Shown here: in pieces, positions 1-12,227 of the stretch
Layout of the letters: each line of letters begins with the position of its first letter
Numbering within the stretch: position 1 is the first letter of the stretch
Source of the DNA: Blastobasis lacticolella
Lineage: Eukaryota > Arthropoda > Insecta > Lepidoptera > Blastobasidae
Assembly (NCBI GenBank): GCA_905147135.1
Contig: LR990048.1
Span: 19,018,563 to 19,082,562 of the forward strand
Length of the DNA: 64,000 nucleotides
Reading direction: 5' to 3'
Translations under genes and position numbers: made by a program
The notes under the pieces: model-generated
Database searches by the model: none
The model's input: the letters and a program-made list of their open reading frames with translations, nothing else
What the model was told of the DNA's origin: nothing

Positions 1-2826
1 GCATTATGATTAACAATGCAAAAAATTTAAAGGATACAAATTTAAGAAAGAAAGTTGAAGATTACATTCCGGTTGCTATAGAGCGCTACGCACAATACTT
101 TCAAGACAACGGCAGACATATACAAGTTCTTTGTCATGGAGATTTTCGCATGAACAATACTATAAGAAGAGAAATCGTAAGTTTATCTATAACATATTTT
201 AATCGTAGCCAAGTTTTACTTTTTTATACCACTAAGGTGGCAAACAAGCTTACTACTAGTTATTTTTACTTATTTCTATTTCCAACCAATAAAGATGTAA
301 AAACGAAACTCAAGTTACCATTGTTATCTGACCCTCGATTGCTATTTCAGTTTCAATTTAAATATATCTTTATTTGAATAGGATACACGAAATTATCTTA
401 CAAACGTCAGAAACATAATTTAATCATTGTCCAGCCTTGTATAACCCGCGTTACGAAAGAAGAGACTTGACAATTGGCAGTGGAGAGGATTTCGTGCAGG
501 TTATCGTAAACAGCGCAAGTCGAACCACGTGACCCGCCAAGTCTCTTCTTATTTGACCCTAGCTGTCGTCGTGGTCATCCTAGACCTTATCCCGGCCACT
601 GCCAGGGTCCGCTTTCCTACTTAATCTTCTCCACTTCGCCCGGTCTTCGGCATTGTCGCGTAGTAAGTCGATGGCTCTCGCATTCGACTCAGCGATGTCA
701 ATTTATCGCTTTTTAGGCCGCTCACGGGGCCTCTTTTCTGATACCGGCAGATTCAGGCATCTATTTCCCACATATCCCTGAGGCTTACGCAACACGTGAC
801 CAAACCAGCGCAAACGTGCCTCCTCGATCTTATCTGCGATATCCCTCACGCCAAGGCTACCACGGATGTACTCGTTACGTACTCGATCGAGTCTCGTAAC
901 TCCGCACATCGACCGCAGCATTTTCATTTTGTTGGCGTGGAGTTCGCGAACGTGTTTCGTCAGCGCTGGCCAAGTCTCGCCGCCATAGAGCATTACCGTT
1001 CTAATTAGACTCTTGTATATAAGCCCTTTGAGCTTAAACGGATTTTAGGGTCATAGGTGACCGCCGTGAGTTACCGCCACTTGGCCCAAGCTGCAGAGAT
1101 TCGGGATTTGACATCGGGGCCTATATCGCCGGAATCGCGCATCACGGATCCGAGGTACTTGGATTTATCTGTTCTATTGACAGCTTCGTTACCTACAAGG
1201 ATGATTTGACACTAGCTGTATCATATGGTATTTTGCTGTGGGGTCATGCTGCTGATTTCCAATCATTCTTTATCTTACAAAAAAGGGCTATCAGGGTCAT
1301 ATATGGGCTACGTGTTAGGGACTCGTTAAGGTAGTTATTTAAAGTGATCAATATTATGACTGTGCCAAGTTTGTATATATATGAAAATACTAGTCTATAT
1401 ACGGAAAAATATTGACAAATTTCTGAAAATTTCTGACATTCATAACTTTAATACTCGAAATAAGAATAAATGTCTGGTACATAAATCTAGGTTAAGTAAA
1501 GTTAAAAAATCTTTTGTAGCCTTTTAAAATACCTAACGAAGTACTTAATACAACTACCGATAAACAAATTAAAAAAAAATTAAAAATTCATTATACGGCA
1601 ATGCCTATTACAGATTAAATAATTCCTTGATGGACGAAATAGCGTGGCCTGGAATATTAGGATATCCCGAACACAAGACAAATTGCAGTTGTAATCAATA
1701 TTGTTAACTTATTGAGTTTGACTATAGGTACTTTATATATTATGGTTATTAGGAACTAATTTCTATATCATAAAATAATATTATATAAATAATTTGTAAG
1801 GTGTCGACGTTCAATAAGTGTATTGTTTGTACCTATGTTGAATAAAATGTTTGATTATTGATTCTTAACCTTAACATTATTAATTAATCAAATAATTAAT
1901 ATGCGCGTCGGCATCATCGAGCCAGCAACGGTTAGCTCGAACATTATCAGTTATGGCTCAAAAGCATTTGAGTCCAGAACCGTAAAAAAAAAATTCTTAT
2001 AAAAAATAAATCACGATCAATCAATCGCTTTAAACGATTAGGCCGCTGATTGCTTTTTCTTTTTTCCGTTGTTTTTATAATATTTGTGTATGAGCAATGA
2101 AGAGTTTCTCTTTCATTGATTCATTCTGTGGTCACGCTGGTCGCGAGGCTAGCGCCGCCAGCCGCCTTTCTCCGCCCGCCAGCATAAAAGGAAAAAAATT
2201 ATTATTATTAAATTTATTTAAAATAATACGGGATCTATTCTTAAACACTCACATAGTATTATTTGCTAGTAAGGATAGCAGTTTATTTGGGTCAAAACAA
2301 ACCTACCTACCCCTAAAACTATAAGAGAATCCACTCCCTCTAACCCCTTTCAAGGAAAATGTGTTTTTTTCTAATTTGGTTCCATTTTCATGACAAAACG
2401 AAATAATGTATCTTAATATTATTTTAGGATGGAGTGGTAACTGAGGTGATACCGGTGGACTACCAAACAATTTTCTACGGTTGTCCAATCGACGATATCC
2501 TGTACTTGATCTACGCCGGCAGCGATAAGAAACTCAGAGACAATCATTTATCGGACTTCAAAGACATATACTACAACACTATGAAAAACTTCTTGCAATC
2601 TTTTAACATAGAGTTAAATGAAGTATTCCCGAGAAAAGTGTTTGAGCAAACCTTCAAAGAGAGGCGAGAGTATGGATTGTGTGTCGCAATGATACTCATG
2701 GGTATTCTGTTATTTGAAGATACAGAAATGCTAGATTTGAGTAAAGATAAAATGGGTGAATGGCAACCCAAAGTACATGAAAGCTTCCAAGAGAGATTTG
2801 GAGATATTATAAATGAATTTCTATGA
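1..2826 (+). CDS. EcKL (ecdysteroid-kinase-like) gene 1, 5' truncated by window edge
   Basis: C-terminal part of an EcKL/CHK-type small-molecule kinase. The family phosphorylates hydroxyls of ecdysteroids and probably xenobiotics with ATP and is thought to be cytosolic. Exons: <1-176 and 2428-2826, joined in phase 0. Exon 1 is open from the window edge and ends with the catalytic loop HGDFRMNN followed by a GTAAGT donor at 177. Exon 2 follows a TTTTAG acceptor, carries the metal-binding VDYQ motif and ends ...NEFL-stop at 2826. The 2,251-bp intron is the longest in the cluster because it holds two LINE fragments (545-1205 and 1212-1858). No frameshift or stop is seen in the visible 191 codons. 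The start lies outside the window. Family call is from motifs and from paralogy to the four other copies here; the substrate is unknown. Confidence 0.88.
545..1205 (-). mobile_element. Non-LTR retrotransposon (RTE-like) ORF2 C-terminus, degenerate
   Basis: The minus strand translates as the post-RT tail of a LINE ORF2: KYLGSVM, MLYGGETWP, MCGVTRLDRVRNEYIR, RLRWFGHVLRKPQ, RPKKR, then NAEDRAKWRR beyond a stop. One in-frame stop lies upstream (after AAWAKWR). This tail is typical of RTE-like LINEs often mis-annotated as craniofacial-development-protein-2-like. It lies inside the intron of EcKL gene 1, antisense to it. Further copies are at 28690-29230 and, more decayed, 24130-24350. Confidence 0.8.
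1212..1858 (+). mobile_element. LINE ORF2 C-terminal fragment with 3' tail
   Basis: The plus strand reads SYGILLWGHAADF...LQKRAIRVIYGL and then ...LYIYENTSLY, the C-terminus of a Jockey/CR1-type non-LTR element common in moths, now broken by stops. An AATAAA-containing 3' end lies near 1845-1858. It is a second LINE in the intron of EcKL gene 1, opposite in orientation to the RTE-like fragment beside it. Confidence 0.7.
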
Positions 2827-3690
2827 ATTAAAACTACAAATCACAACCACAATACAGTCTTGTTTTAATTTTCACAATCAATCATACATATACTTATTAA
2901 ACATTTAAGCATTAGGTAGTTGGTACCTAAATGCTCATTAAATTTCCATTTCCTTATCAAACGCTAGTTGAAGGCTGCAGTGTCAAAATTCATCACTGTA
3001 GAGGAATACAGAGACGATATACTGACAGACAGACGACATTATTTTTACTAATTTAATCCGAGCTCAGGGGGTGCAGGTCGTTAATGGGACGTCATTGCTA
3101 ACAAACATATTTTGTTTCATATCTTTATAATTATTGTAGTGATTTATAAGGACCATAAATCACTACAATAAAGTAAATTGTTTGATTAAAAATAAAGAGT
3201 GATCTGCTCATAACAAACACAAATGATGTTTTATGTATTAAAATAAACTGATGAACTTTTGCGCATTTCAATGTAGATAGGCAAGGGACTAGGAAGCCTA
3301 TTAAATACCTTTATATTGATATAATATATAATGGGTTCGAAGTAAAAGGCTTTGAATCCACAATAAAATGCCCACAATCTCTAAATCTAGTGATTACTCC
3401 CTTGACGTGACACTGACAAAATCGGTTTAACCGTTTAGTAGATAGAGGGAACAAAGAAATAGACATATATACAAAGATATACAGGGCAAAGTAAGTCAGC
3501 GTAAACAGTCTTACTGCACTTACCAATATCACAAGTGGGTAAAATACTTCAAAAATAACAATGGTAAAGATATCTGCCCTCAACATTTAAAAAACAACCT
3601 GTATGTCGTTGTAAGATGATAAACTAATGCATTATCTTATCACGACTAATTAATGTACAAACAGAGTGTCTATTTAAACTTTAGTTTAGA
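2827..3690. other. Intergenic between EcKL genes 1 and 2
   Basis: AT-rich, no gene seen. The first ~300 bp after the gene 1 stop resemble the 3' flank of the orphan EcKL exon at 63585-63730 and at 63960-64000 (shared 'tttgtttcatatctt' near 3113), so the two loci share a duplicated 3' flank as well as an exon. Around 3137-3170 there is a short perfect inverted repeat (attgtagtgatttat / ataaatcactacaat). Confidence 0.5.
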
Positions 3691-3789
3691 GTGTCTATTG
3701 TAACAGTTCACGGTCTGTTTACGGCTTATATTATAATTAATCATATTAACAGCTCTATATCAGTAAAGAAGAGACCGCATAACAAGGAA

Positions 3790-5423
3790 ATGGCTATACC
3801 AGAAATTGCTCTTGATACCTTTACTGTCCCTTTAAAGGAATCAATAGTAAAAATTGCGGAAAATGGAAACTTCAAGAAATACAATATAACTGTCAAAATG
3901 ATTCCTACACTTGGTGGTAGTTACTCAGGAGAACTGTTTGCTGTCGACATTGTCGGGAGCACTGCTGAGGGTGACAATGAAATCAATCTTTTCGTGAAGA
4001 AACTGGTACCAGAAGCAATTGAGAATACGAAGGATATGTTGCATCTACCTGATCTTTACGCTAGAGAAGCGTTTGTTTATACTCAACTTTCTAAAATGTT
4101 TACCGAACTACAGGACGAAGGTAATGTACCAAACGAGGAAAGATTCAAATTAATAAAATGTTATGAAAATACTTGTAGTGAGTCATTAATATTAGAGAAT
4201 ATAGCGAAAAAGGGTTTCAAAACTGGTTTCCGAATGGAAGTGAATTCGTTCGAATTCACGAAATTGGCCTTGGAACAACTTGCAAAGTTTCATGGATTGT
4301 CTTTTGTAATGGAAAAACGGAGACCAGTGTTTTATCGAGAGAAGGTGAAAACTCTAAATACTGTTTTATCCTTGACGGGGTGGATGAATACCCTAAAAGG
4401 CTTCATGATTAACAACGCAAACAATTTAAAAGATGCAAGTTTGAGAAAAAAAGTTGAAGACTTCATTCCGGTGGCAATGGAGCGATACAAACAACACTTT
4501 CACGACAACGGCAGACATATACAAGTTCTTTGCCATGGAGATTTTCGAATGAACAACACCATAAAGAGAGAAATCGTAAGTTTACCACTAGATACTAAGT
4601 ATCTGCATAATTCGAACCCGTTAATTTTTTTTAAATCATGTATTCCAAAATTATAAGGAGAAAAGATTTGATTGTTTGTTTGTTTGTAATGGATAAACTG
4701 AAAAACGATTTCACAGATTTTTTAAATTAGAACGGATCCGGTACTTAGTAATAGACAGCATAATAAATCTAGCATAGTGTATCTAAATTTAACGAAATAT
4801 CAACAAAATCCTGCTATCAACATCATTTCTACTACTAACAGTTAATGTGAACCAGAATAAGATGAGCTAGCGACTCTATAGCCGCGCATAGCAATGTTAG
4901 CTCCGTAATTACTGGTTTCTGGTACCTACCCGACTACATCGACCTCGATGTTTGATCTATTTTTTTCCTGTCCCTGTAGTTTCAAAACCAAGCTCAATCA
5001 GATAAGTATCTAAATTTGTTTTAGGATGGAATCGTAACTGAGGTGATTCCAGTGGACTACCAAACAGCTTTCTTCGGTTGTCCAATCGATGATATCCTGT
5101 TTTTCATCTATACCGGCAGCGACAAGAAACTTAGAGACAACCATTTATCGGAATTCAAAGATATTTACTACAACACTATGGAAAAATTCTTGGGATGTTT
5201 CAACATAGATTTGATGGAAGTATTCCCGAGAGAAGTATTTGATCGAACTTACGAAGAAAGGCGCGAGTATGGATTGTATATCGCAATGATGTTTATGGGT
5301 GCTTTGCTCTATGAAAATGAAAAAGATTTGGATATATCTAAAGAAACAATTGCAGATTGGCAACCCATAGTGCACGAAAGCTTTCAAGTGAGATTTGGAG
5401 ACATTATAAAAGAATTTATTTGA
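3790..5423 (+). CDS. EcKL (ecdysteroid-kinase-like) gene 2, complete
   Basis: Predicted 394-aa EcKL/CHK-type kinase. Exons 3790-4575 (262 codons) and 5025-5423 (132 codons plus stop); the 449-bp intron is GTAAG...TTTTAG, phase 0. The ATG at 3790 is chosen by alignment with the paralogues; an upstream open stretch to 3691 has no ATG. Visible motifs: glycine-rich IPTLGGSYSG (about residues 38-47), NLFVKK lysine (about 67-72), LENIAKKGFKTGFRM, LALEQLAKFHGLS, catalytic loop HGDFRMNN (about 249-256) and VDYQ (272-275) followed by CPIDDILFFIY. Length fits the family (about 400 aa). It lies about 1 kb downstream of gene 1 on the same strand, a tandem duplicate. No signal peptide or membrane segment is seen. 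Family assignment is firm; the substrate (ecdysteroid or xenobiotic) cannot be read from sequence. Confidence 0.92.
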
Positions 5424-5520
5424 ATTAAACTTTCTAAACAAGTCCTATATCTGAAACTATTCCTTGTATTACTTCGATCAACAATTATTTATTTATGTAT
5501 TAAGAAACACACAAAATATT

Positions 5521-5705
5521 TCCATAATCTCCACGATTGGCAGGCGGGTTGGAGGCCGCGGTTGAAAACGCTGCTGCCTGCTGCCCATTTTCCAGTCTAC
5601 GGAGACTCTAGATCTTTTACCTCGTAAACATAAGTCGCCTTGTACGACCGACACCCACGAGTGAAAAGGGTTGGTGTTATTCTACTCCGGACACCACACA
5701 CCACA
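5521..5705 (+). repeat. Moth dispersed repeat ('ccataatctccac' type)
   Basis: Matches 7660-7860 in the same orientation: ccataatctccac...ttggcaggcgg...gctgctgcccattttcc...gtcgccttgtacgac...ggacaccacac. Elements of this type are widespread in lepidopteran genomes. No coding capacity. Confidence 0.7.
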
Positions 5706-6027
5706 GCATAGTACATATAGATAATACATTCATATTTTATTATGCCGAGCCCAGACATGTGTCAAGATGTGTACCAAGATGCGCAAAAACTGTGTGGGAG
5801 CCTATTTGCAAATATGTGTACAAATATTTCATATTTGCCATTCAAGTGTCGGTTTTTGGCGTAGGTACATGATAGGGCGTAAACCATAAATATTTAGCCG
5901 CAGCCGCACTCTTTGCAGAGACTCAGTTCTCAATGGACAACTTTTTTTTCTGCCCGGGTTTCCTGTTACTATTATACTTTCCAATTATGCTTCGTATGAT
6001 CATTATGAATATAAATAATCATCTTGT

Positions 6028-6240
6028 CGTTAATGTCCCGATTATGTTCTCGCACACGAGGGCCCGGAGTTCGCCTTGACCATGATCCAAGATTTGGCAG
6101 ATCATGTAGTTACTTTGGAGCGACCAGATTTTACCATTATCCAGACATTGGATAATGGTTACACATTCAGTCGGCTGAATGTGCAGGTTTCATCACTATG
6201 TTTTTCCTCACTATATGAGCATCGGTTAGCATTGAGCTAA
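6028..6240 (+). repeat. Dispersed repeat family ('cgccttgaccatgatcc' type)
   Basis: Contains cgttaatgtcccg, acgagggcccgg and gccttgaccatgatcca then gatttggcagatcatgtag. Related pieces occur at 11632-11700 (-), 23405-23565, 27140-27165 and 41785-41930. It also has a small perfect palindrome near 6135-6162 (accattatcc / ggataatggt). Non-coding here. Confidence 0.65.
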
Positions 6241-6399
6241 TGTACATAACTCAGTTATTTCGTATGATCATTGCTTCTAAGGCAGACAAAGCAAATGTGA
6301 TAAATTGTTAAAATAACATAAATAGTAAACTGTCGTCCTCTATGTTCGCTATCTTTAAAAACTAGTTCAATAATATTTGCGAAACATGTATGGGAAGTC

Positions 6400-6835
6400 G
6401 CTTTTGCAAAAGATTAGTAAAATATTTGTAGAAACATGTGCACACGTCTTGACACATGCCTGGGCCCGTCTTTGCAGAAGAGCCGAGAACGCAATCAAAG
6501 AGCATATAGTTGCAGTAAGAAACCACCAGACGAATAAATCTGCCATAGCAGACCACATGCTTAACTTTGGCCCAAACCACTAGGTAGAGAACTACATGCG
6601 CCTAATGTCCTCTCCACCGACCGGCAATATTATCCGCGTATGGTTCGGGAAGCGATTGAAATTAAAAAGTACAAAACTTTCAATCGGGAAGATGGATACA
6701 AGCTTTCAGCGTCGTGGAACCCAGTGGTGTGCAAAATAAATAACCTTAGGACTCAAGATTTATCGTCGGACGTATCCGTGAGTATTGTGTGCCGTGCAGT
6801 TCCGAATCAACAACAAATTGACAATTCTATGTGAG
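6400..6835 (+). mobile_element. Penelope-like element C-terminal (GIY-YIG region) fragment
   Basis: Two plus-strand reading segments in different frames, 6377-6583 (ENAIKEHIVAVRNHQTNKSA, then AIADHML) and 6640-6834 (VREAIEIKKYKTFNREDGYK, then LSASWNP), match the order and spacing seen at the C-terminus of Penelope-type retroelements: R-x-KEH...NKSAIAEH...VREAIEI...FNREDGY-LS-W. They are separated by a frameshift. A decayed fragment with no RT domain nearby. Confidence 0.6.
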
Positions 6836-7309
6836 GGTAGGAGTCTACCAGCCCATCACCGCAGCTGTCACCTCTCCACGGCAGTCGTCTCGTAACCACG
6901 GTGGGTGTAACCCTACCGAAACGTCGGGAAAACAAATCGAAAAGGTATGTCGCGTGCAAGTCCCGTCTTATATAATAATATGAGTCATATCGTCTTAATT
7001 CTTACAGTAAAGTAAAAGGAAAACACTTGACTACAACAGTGACAATGATCAGCATATTCAGAAATATTCAGGCAGAAAGGTAAAGCGAAACACAGCGTTC
7101 TTTTGAGCGTATATTTTCAATCTTAATTACAATTGTACAGCAACCCTTTTGCGTGCTAAAGTCAAGACTCCAAACATACGATCCGCGGTATCGCACGCAG
7201 CTGTCGTGGACCAACAACTAAACATTATTCGTAATGACATTGGACAATGACCTACATTACAGAGACTTCGAAAATGCCTGATTGCATTAAACTTTAGGCT
7301 ATGATTCTG

Positions 7310-8075
7310 ATTCAGTTGGTTATCCTGCCGGTTTGCCATGCAAAAGTTAATGTTCGATTCCCGGCCGGGCAGAAATTGAAATGATGAATTTTAATTTCTG
7401 ATATAGGTCTGGGTGTCGTATGTATAATAATTATGTATTTAAAAAATATTTTATCAGTTTATCAATTCTCCGACACCCCGTGTTGACCTCTACAGGAACT
7501 ATGATCTGTTTAAACTGACTTGTCTTATTTGGTGAACAAACAATGCCCAACATCACGAGTTGCTGTATCAATCACGCTACGTATATTGTGTATCATCATC
7601 ATCATCACAGCCCGTAACAGTCCACTGCAAGACTTAGGGCCTCTCCCATAAAAGGGGAGGTTATTGCCATAATCTCCACACTTGGCAGGCGGTTGGAGAT
7701 CGCAGTGTTATCGCAATATAACAATGGAAAATGCTGCTGCCCATTTTCCAGACTACGGAGACTCTTGACATTTTGCCTCGAAAACATCAGTCGCCTTGTA
7801 CGACACCCATGAGTGTAAGGGGTTGGTGCTATTCTACTTTACTGGACACCACACGGCCAATGTAGTGTGTATAAATATCTTGAATATTACAAGAAATACA
7901 TAGAATGTGAATTTAAATGAATAGTGACGATGTTTAAATCATTTATAATAGATGTCTAAGGCTAATGATGATGATGATGTCACCCATAATACAAGCTTTG
8001 CTCACTTTGGGGCTAGTGGCGCTGTGTGAATTGTCCAAGCATATTTGTATTTATTTATTTTATATTGTCACTCAG
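7310..8075 (+). mobile_element. tRNA-derived SINE, interrupted copy
   Basis: 7310-7475 carries a degenerate tRNA-like head with B box gttcgattccc and the body 'ggccgggcagaaattgaaat'; the 3' part of the same SINE ('acaagctttgctcactttgg' then 'ggctagtggcgctgtg') resumes at about 7980. The intact copy at 30826-31085 has the two parts contiguous, so about 500 bp (including the moth repeat at 7605-7860) separates the halves here. Confidence 0.65.
7605..7860 (+). repeat. Moth dispersed repeat, longer copy
   Basis: Same family as 5521-5705, extended 5' by 'cagcccgtaacagtccactg'. Lies inside the split SINE, so it is probably all or part of the insertion that interrupts it. Confidence 0.7.
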
Positions 8076-8079
8076 GACA

Positions 8080-9060
8080 CCAGTTTTGTTTATATTATTA
8101 CTGATCTGATCAGTGAATGTCTTTCTCGGTTTCGCTTAAGGGCCGGTTTTACTGATTTGGACTATGTACCTGTTTATTTCTTTATTCAGCACACAATAGA
8201 TACTAGATATTATTGCACACAATAGAGATATTACAAAATGAAAGACACAAAAGGCACAACTTATTTCTAAGAAGAAATCTGTTCTAGCAGGTCTATAGAA
8301 GAGAGGCATAGTAGAGTCCTTCGTCAATCTTCATGACCGAACCCACTATGAAGATTATAAAATAAGTAAGTACTATATAGTACCACCATTATAATTTATT
8401 TCTTTAACAATCTTCGGGTACCTAAATTGTCTACGATGCCCGAGGCATTCAGCCGAAGCCGTTAGCTCGGAAAAATTGCAACTCGACGAGAAATAATCTC
8501 TTATCATAATAAAAGAGAAAAAGAAGACGAATGTGGAAGGAGTCCAGCTGAATGTTTTATGCTAAAACTACTAGAATACAAAGGGATAGCTTAACGAGCT
8601 CTGATTTAAATAAATAGATAAATTATCCGTTTATAACACCAATCTCACACAATATGACAATATACAGGCACAATTGACATATTTAAATAGTTTAGTTATT
8701 ATAAATAGTTATTTATGACTTGAAACTTACAATGTTTTATACATCAGGTTAATTTTTTACTAGAAACGAATAAATGTTTTCTCTTTCTTCATCGATATAA
8801 AAATAAATCATTATATATAAATAAATAAGTAATTACGATATTTATTTTATAAATAAAAATTAGATAAATGATCCAGGGATTATAAAAAGACAAAATAACG
8901 TATGCCTAACTAAGTACATATTTAAATCAATTAAACTATCTGTTTAATTATGGACAAAAATAATATCTAACTAACATAGGTCTTAATTTTTAATATATTT
9001 TTTAATTGTTTTAAAAATTATTTACAATCCAGAAACAGCAATATTTTTCTAATCGTTTAC
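8080..9060. other. AT-rich intergenic
   Basis: No gene, repeat family or structural signal recognised; strongly AT-rich from about 8600 to 9050. Confidence 0.5.
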
Positions 9061-9259
9061 TGTAGTGTACAGTTATCGTGAGTGTTTAGGGGGTTAGGTG
9101 GGGGATGTTAATGACCGAACCCGTTGGATGTTGTTTAAACACTAAATTTATTATAAAAAGTAATCGACCAAGTAATTTACCTACGCTGCAATATATTCGG
9201 CGCGCATTGGCCTACTTACAGCCGTAGGTAAAATTGCCTGTACGGCGTTACTCCGTTCA
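9061..9259 (-). repeat. 3' LTR of the BEL/Pao element
   Basis: 199 bp, starts tgtagtgtac and ends gttactccgttca on the plus strand (TG...CA). Differs from the other LTR at three positions (near 9212, 9243 and 9257). Just inside it, 9260-9270 read on the minus strand gives a short purine-rich stretch (agtgggcagga), a candidate polypurine tract. Confidence 0.9.
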
Positions 9260-9474
9260 TCCTGCCCACTAAAGAGAAGAGAAGCTGTGTAGCAGGATTG
9301 TATAAACCTAGTCTATAAATACATGATTACTGAGTTAAAATGTAGAGGTACAAAATAATTAAAAGTGATCAGTACAAATTATGAAAAGTATTGTAAATAA
9401 AGCACAGTAAAATATCAATTACTTAGAGTTCTTAAAATGTCAATGTGTAGTAAACTTTAATCATTCACTGTCAC

Positions 9475-11139
9475 TCACTGTAGGTATATTAAGTTTACCC
9501 ACCGCGGTGTTGTTAGAGTGGCTTTATTAACGCTCAATACGATAGAGCTTCGCAGTTCACTTTTAACTGCACTGACACTTGTTGGTTGGTGTTGTGGTAG
9601 TGCATCCATACAGACCACGACTGAGCTCTCCGCTGTATCCACACACCATCTTTGTCTCTTCTTGCACCGACGAACGGTGAAGAAAATAACTAATCCGAGA
9701 ATTAATATTGTTATTGTACTATACAGTACGGAATACTGGTGTATATCATGGACGCTAAGAGTAGTACTTGACGGTGTCTTTATGTTATCAATCTGTGTTT
9801 TTAGGTCCGTCCATAACTCCTCATGATTGGCAGATGTATAGTTTCCCGGTTTAGTTATGTTAACAATGCGATTGAGAATTGATGTTTCTGCTGGTATAGG
9901 TAAGGCGTTCTCAACCTGTAGTTTGCTCATAAAATTGTTGTGTCCATATATGGTAAACGTCTTGCCCTTGATAGTACATCCTTGACCTATCTCAATGATA
10001 CCATTCCCCTTCAACGTTATTACCTGCACGTCATTATTACAAAATATGCGCACAGCGCATTCTTCGCAGCACGTGTAAATCCACTCGTTCCTGTTATGTA
10101 ATTTAATCCACCGCTCTTCGCACATCGATGGTTGTAATACGCAAATACTTCTATTGTTTACTTTTATGTTGCACATGTATTGAGTTATTTGCTGTTCATA
10201 TATAGGGTGATCACTGGAACACAATATATTCTTGAAAGATGTATGTACACAGGACTGCAAGTCTTTTTCCGACATAAGAATCAGCAGATCCCTTTGTAAA
10301 TTAAATGCCAGGTATGGAAAAGTGGTTACCATGGCGTATCCATTTGATGGTAAGCTCACCAGCTGGTCTACTTCAAACGTCTCTTTGCTTACTAAGGGTA
10401 ATCTTGCCTCAATGATCAAATATCTTTGACTCACTTTTGCGTTGACTTTCATGAGTTTGTAAAAATCTTTCAAGTTGGTTTTATCTGCTGGCAGAGTTAA
10501 ATCGCCCTGTATATGGCTCGATATAACATTGATTTGGTCTTCCAATTGATCAGGCGGTAATAAGTGCGCATCCATGTGCCCGTGCCATACATCGGTAACT
10601 GTGTTTAACAACTCCCTTTGGATTGTTCTTAAACTAGATATAATAATCTGGGCAGAGAGAGCCGATTATAGCATATATAATTCGTATTGACCCGAGGTTT
10701 GCACGTTGTTCACTGTGGTAGTGATATTCTGTAAATGGCTATAAATAATGCCGAACTGTTTGTTCATTATATTTTCATGTCTTCGTAATATATTATATTG
10801 AGACTCAATGACACTAGTCTGATTTTTTAATAGTTTTTGTAGATGATTCTCATTTAGTGATATTTTCTCGATGTCTTTTTCATATTTTCTTAAAAATCTG
10901 TCATCCAGAACTCCGAATAATTCATTAGCAAGATAGCCCACACCATTTACTAAGCCTCGTTTCTGCCTTTGCCTTTCGTTGTGAATTGTAAGTACTTGCT
11001 CATAATGTTCAATTTCGGTCAACTCATGTTCGAGCTGATATATGATGCCTTTATAAGCCGGTGACGATAGATGTGACGTACGCAGATGCTCCTGTAGATG
11101 TTTGACGTATTTCTCCATGTAATGCAAGCCGGTGCGATA
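9475..11139 (-). pseudogene. env: Envelope (baculovirus-F/errantivirus-like) gene of the BEL element, broken
   Basis: Two in-frame segments (11127-10666 and 10611-9475) separated by a single in-frame TAA at 10668-10666. The first holds a furin-type RQKR site (about 10968-10957) directly followed by a Gly/hydrophobic fusion-peptide-like stretch beginning GLVNGVGYL, then a coiled-coil-like region. The second holds a Cys-rich ectodomain (many Cys between about residues 121 and 212 of that segment), a predicted membrane anchor (about residues 293-313) and a basic Cys-containing tail. This order is that of class I F-type fusion glycoproteins of insect errantiviruses and baculoviruses. The 5' end, including any signal peptide, is missing: the reading is cut at 11140 by a TIR element. 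Defective as it stands. Confidence 0.82.
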
Positions 11140-12227
11140 GACTGTACCTCATTTCTGCGACGAACAATCTTCGATGATCGCCAATGTGATTTAACAATAC
11201 TGCGATGTCATTTTACAACTATGTATTTAAAGGTCGACTTTACAAGACCGCGACGCACGTCACTGCGAAAAGTCGCTGGTTCGACTCAACAAAGGTTCGA
11301 TGTACTTTACAGCGTCATCACTAAACAGCGAAAACACAAACCCCGACGAACGTTACTGCGAAACGTTGCTGCTTCGAAACCAATAAACGTCGATGTACTT
11401 TACAGCGTCATCTCTAAACAGCGGAAACACAAATTCCGACGCACGCTACTGCGAAACATTGCTGCTTCGAAACCAATAAGCGTCGATGTACTTTACAGCG
11501 ACATTTCTAAACTGCGAGTCGTTTAAATTGCGACGCACCGTACTGAGAAAGATAATCACTTCGATATTCCTACATTTCGATACATCCTTACATGCTTTCC
11601 TCGCACCACTTACCTGATCGCTAAAACCTGAATCATGGTCAAGGCGGACCCCGGGCCCTCGTTGTCGAGAGCACAACCGGGACATTAACGTCGAGATTAT
11701 CTTCTTTATATATCTAATTCTTCTTGCTATAATCGGTATAGATAGGGTCTGTTTGGCAGCCCTTGTCCATATTATCATTGACAAATTCCGTAAACAGCAC
11801 AAGATTAGAAACCGTAGACCTACCTCTCACAAAGCCATGTCATGCTTGTTAACAATAATTAACACTATATTTACGTAAGAAACTATACAGCTCAATGGAA
11901 ACTAGATTCTTTTTCTGTTATTATTTTTTTATTTCATTATTTGTTTAACACTTTTGTTGTTATGAATGTGTTGCGTTTCAAAAGACTATCTTAAAATGTT
12001 ACTTAAGATTTGTTTTATTGTTCATGATTATCGTCACTTCTTACCTTAAGGTTTATTTAAATTGGAGAGTTGTTTTTTTGTTCGCATTTTACATAGGTAT
12101 GTTAATATTTTTGTTCTTTACTGTAATTTTTATTCGGGTTATGAAGTAAAATATATGCTCTTTATTTCTTAATTATTTTGTTTTGGCGATCATCGAAGAT
12201 TGTTCGTCGCAGAAATGAGGTACAGTC
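11140..12227. mobile_element. 1,088-bp TIR element at the pol/env junction
   Basis: Perfect 45-bp terminal inverted repeats, 11140-11184 and 12183-12227, starting GACTGTACCTCATTTCTGCG. The interior has about three 93-bp tandem repeats (11250-11560), a minus-strand piece of a dispersed repeat (11632-11700) and AT-rich DNA. There is no transposase. Flanks (gcgata / ctctgt) are not a target-site duplication, as expected if DNA beside the insertion was deleted later. The open frame across the tandem repeats is a by-product of a unit length divisible by three. Confidence 0.75.
11250..11560. repeat. 93-bp tandem repeat, about 3 copies
   Basis: The block gatgtactttacagcg recurs at 11299, 11392 and 11485 (spacing 93), each preceded by a version of ctgcgaaa-gttgctgcttcga. 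Sits in the left third of the TIR element. Confidence 0.75.

Noticed and set aside
3691..3789. Upstream extension of EcKL gene 2 to 3691
   Set aside because: It depends on a GTG start; alignment of all paralogues and the first ATG place the start at 3790.
11098..11526. 142-aa repeat protein on the plus strand
   Set aside because: Result of a 93-bp tandem repeat inside a TIR element, antisense to the start of env.
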